A DNA stretch of 6,801 bases from Xanthobacteraceae bacterium. Lineage in GTDB: Bacteria; Pseudomonadota; Alphaproteobacteria; Rhizobiales; Xanthobacteraceae. Below, piece after piece: positions 6,283 to 6,801 of the stretch. A model generated the notes under the pieces. It did no database searches, was not told the DNA's origin, and was given only the letters and a program-made list of their open reading frames with translations. The stretch spans positions 1-6,801 of the forward strand of contig JASHRR010000709.1 of the NCBI GenBank assembly GCA_030037185.1, read 5' to 3'. How positions within the stretch are numbered: the first letter of the stretch is position 1; every line of letters starts with the position of its first letter. Position numbers and translations under genes: made by a program.

Positions 6283-6801
6283 TCAGTCCTCCGGCCTGCG
6301 GGCCCGTCGGCGCGTGGTCCTGGCAGGGCTGGCTGACGCACCCTCCACCTCCGCCAGCGCCGCCGCCACGACGCGGCGTTCGTCTGCCGTGAGGGCCGGC
6401 TGCGGCGGCACCGGATCGCCCACGTCATAGCCCTGCAGTTCAAGGCCCGCTTTGATGCAGGCGGCAAGATTGAAGCGGGCGAACGCCTCGTTGACGCGCC
6501 ACAAGCGCTGCTGCAGTTCAATGGCCTCGGGCCACCTTCCGGCGCGGCAGAGATCATAGAGCGCCACGCTTTGGCGCGGGATGATGCAGGCCGGCCCCGC
6601 CATCCAGCCGACGCCGCCGATCAGCATCACGGCGGCCGGAATATGGGCGGAGGCGGAGAACACCGCGAGGTCGCCGCCGCACCGGTTGATGATCGACAGC
6701 AGGCGTCCGGTGTTGTTCGAGGCGTCCTTGATGTAGCGGATGCGCTGGTGCTCGGCGAGGCGGGCGATGACATCAAGGGAAAGATCGCTGCGCTGGAACT
6801 G
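6283..6801 (-). CDS. DapA/N-acetylneuraminate lyase family aldolase, C-terminal part (runs off right edge)
   Basis: The C-terminal 172 codons of a class I aldolase of the dihydrodipicolinate synthase/N-acetylneuraminate lyase superfamily, a cytoplasmic TIM barrel acting on pyruvate-type donors through a Lys Schiff base. The frame is open to base 6801, so the true start lies outside; the internal GTG at 6663 is not the start. The Schiff-base Lys is visible residue 25 in [37 protein letters not shown] at about 45-69 matches the later strand and the Gly-rich turn. [29 protein letters not shown] at about 121-149 is the usual C-terminal helix with its Pro-rich loop. The last 16 residues are Arg-rich and add a short tail. 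About 130 N-terminal residues are missing. The genuine lysine-pathway DapA usually has a different local sequence at these positions, so a catabolic or uncharacterised paralogue is more likely. It is convergent with the synthetase. Confidence 0.85.
   Translation of the reverse strand, partial: QFQRSDLSLDVIARLAEHQRIRYIKDASNNTGRLLSIINRCGGDLAVFSASAHIPAAVMLIGGVGWMAGPACIIPRQSVALYDLCRAGRWPEAIELQQRLWRVNEAFARFNLAACIKAGLELQGYDVGDPVPPQPALTADERRVVAAALAEVEGASASPARTTRRRARRPED

Noticed and set aside
6283..6663. The aldolase as a complete 126-aa gene starting at GTG 6663
   Set aside because: The frame stays open to the window edge and the upstream codons contain the Schiff-base Lys motif YIKDAS, so the gene is cut by the window and not short.
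1..6801. CRISPR arrays, tRNA/rRNA genes, IS elements, toxin-antitoxin or defence modules
   Set aside because: No regularly spaced repeats, no tRNA-like cloverleaf, no transposase or terminal inverted repeats, and no defence-type gene pair could be seen.

Overview
The window is GC-rich and, apart from about 400 bp and 850 bp of gene-free sequence, densely coding. It looks like chromosome from an alphaproteobacterium of the Bradyrhizobium/Rhodopseudomonas/Nitrobacter type. The basis for this is the UbiE and MutM sequence style, the HWE-family histidine kinase (a family concentrated in alphaproteobacteria), and an intergenic repeat half resembling a dispersed element common in Bradyrhizobium-like genomes. 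The assignment rests on recognition by eye; no database search was done.

Layout from left to right. (1) 1-357, minus strand: the 5' 119 codons of ubiE (ubiquinone/menaquinone methyltransferase), running off the left edge. (2) 358-759: gene-free leader and promoter region of ubiE. (3) 760-1194, minus: a GFA/CENP-V-type zinc protein of 144 aa. (4) 1195-2045: about 850 bp with no supportable gene, holding a candidate promoter for the GFA gene and two perfect hairpins. (5) 2046-3566, plus: a soluble GAF-PAS-HWE sensor histidine kinase. (6) 3600-4481, plus: mutM (Fpg DNA glycosylase) with a GTG start. (7) 4478-6103, plus: a 541-aa AMP-forming acyl-CoA synthetase whose ATG overlaps the mutM stop (ATGA). 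(8) 6104-6282: convergent intergenic spacer with a repeat-like hairpin. (9) 6283-6801, minus: the C-terminal half of a DapA/N-acetylneuraminate-lyase family aldolase, running off the right edge.

The three plus-strand genes are closely packed (33 bp between the kinase and mutM, a 4-bp overlap between mutM and the synthetase) and could form one transcript. They do not make an obvious pathway: signalling, base-excision repair and acyl activation. In many alphaproteobacteria ubiE and mutM are close divergent neighbours. Here 3.2 kb carrying the GFA gene, a gene-poor stretch and the kinase lies between them, so that interval looks like accessory DNA set into a conserved locus. I see no CRISPR array, tRNA, rRNA, transposase, phage gene or convincing novel defence system. 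The most interesting items are the split ubiE/mutM locus, the partnerless HWE kinase, the decayed-looking 1195-2045 stretch and the coupled mutM-synthetase pair.
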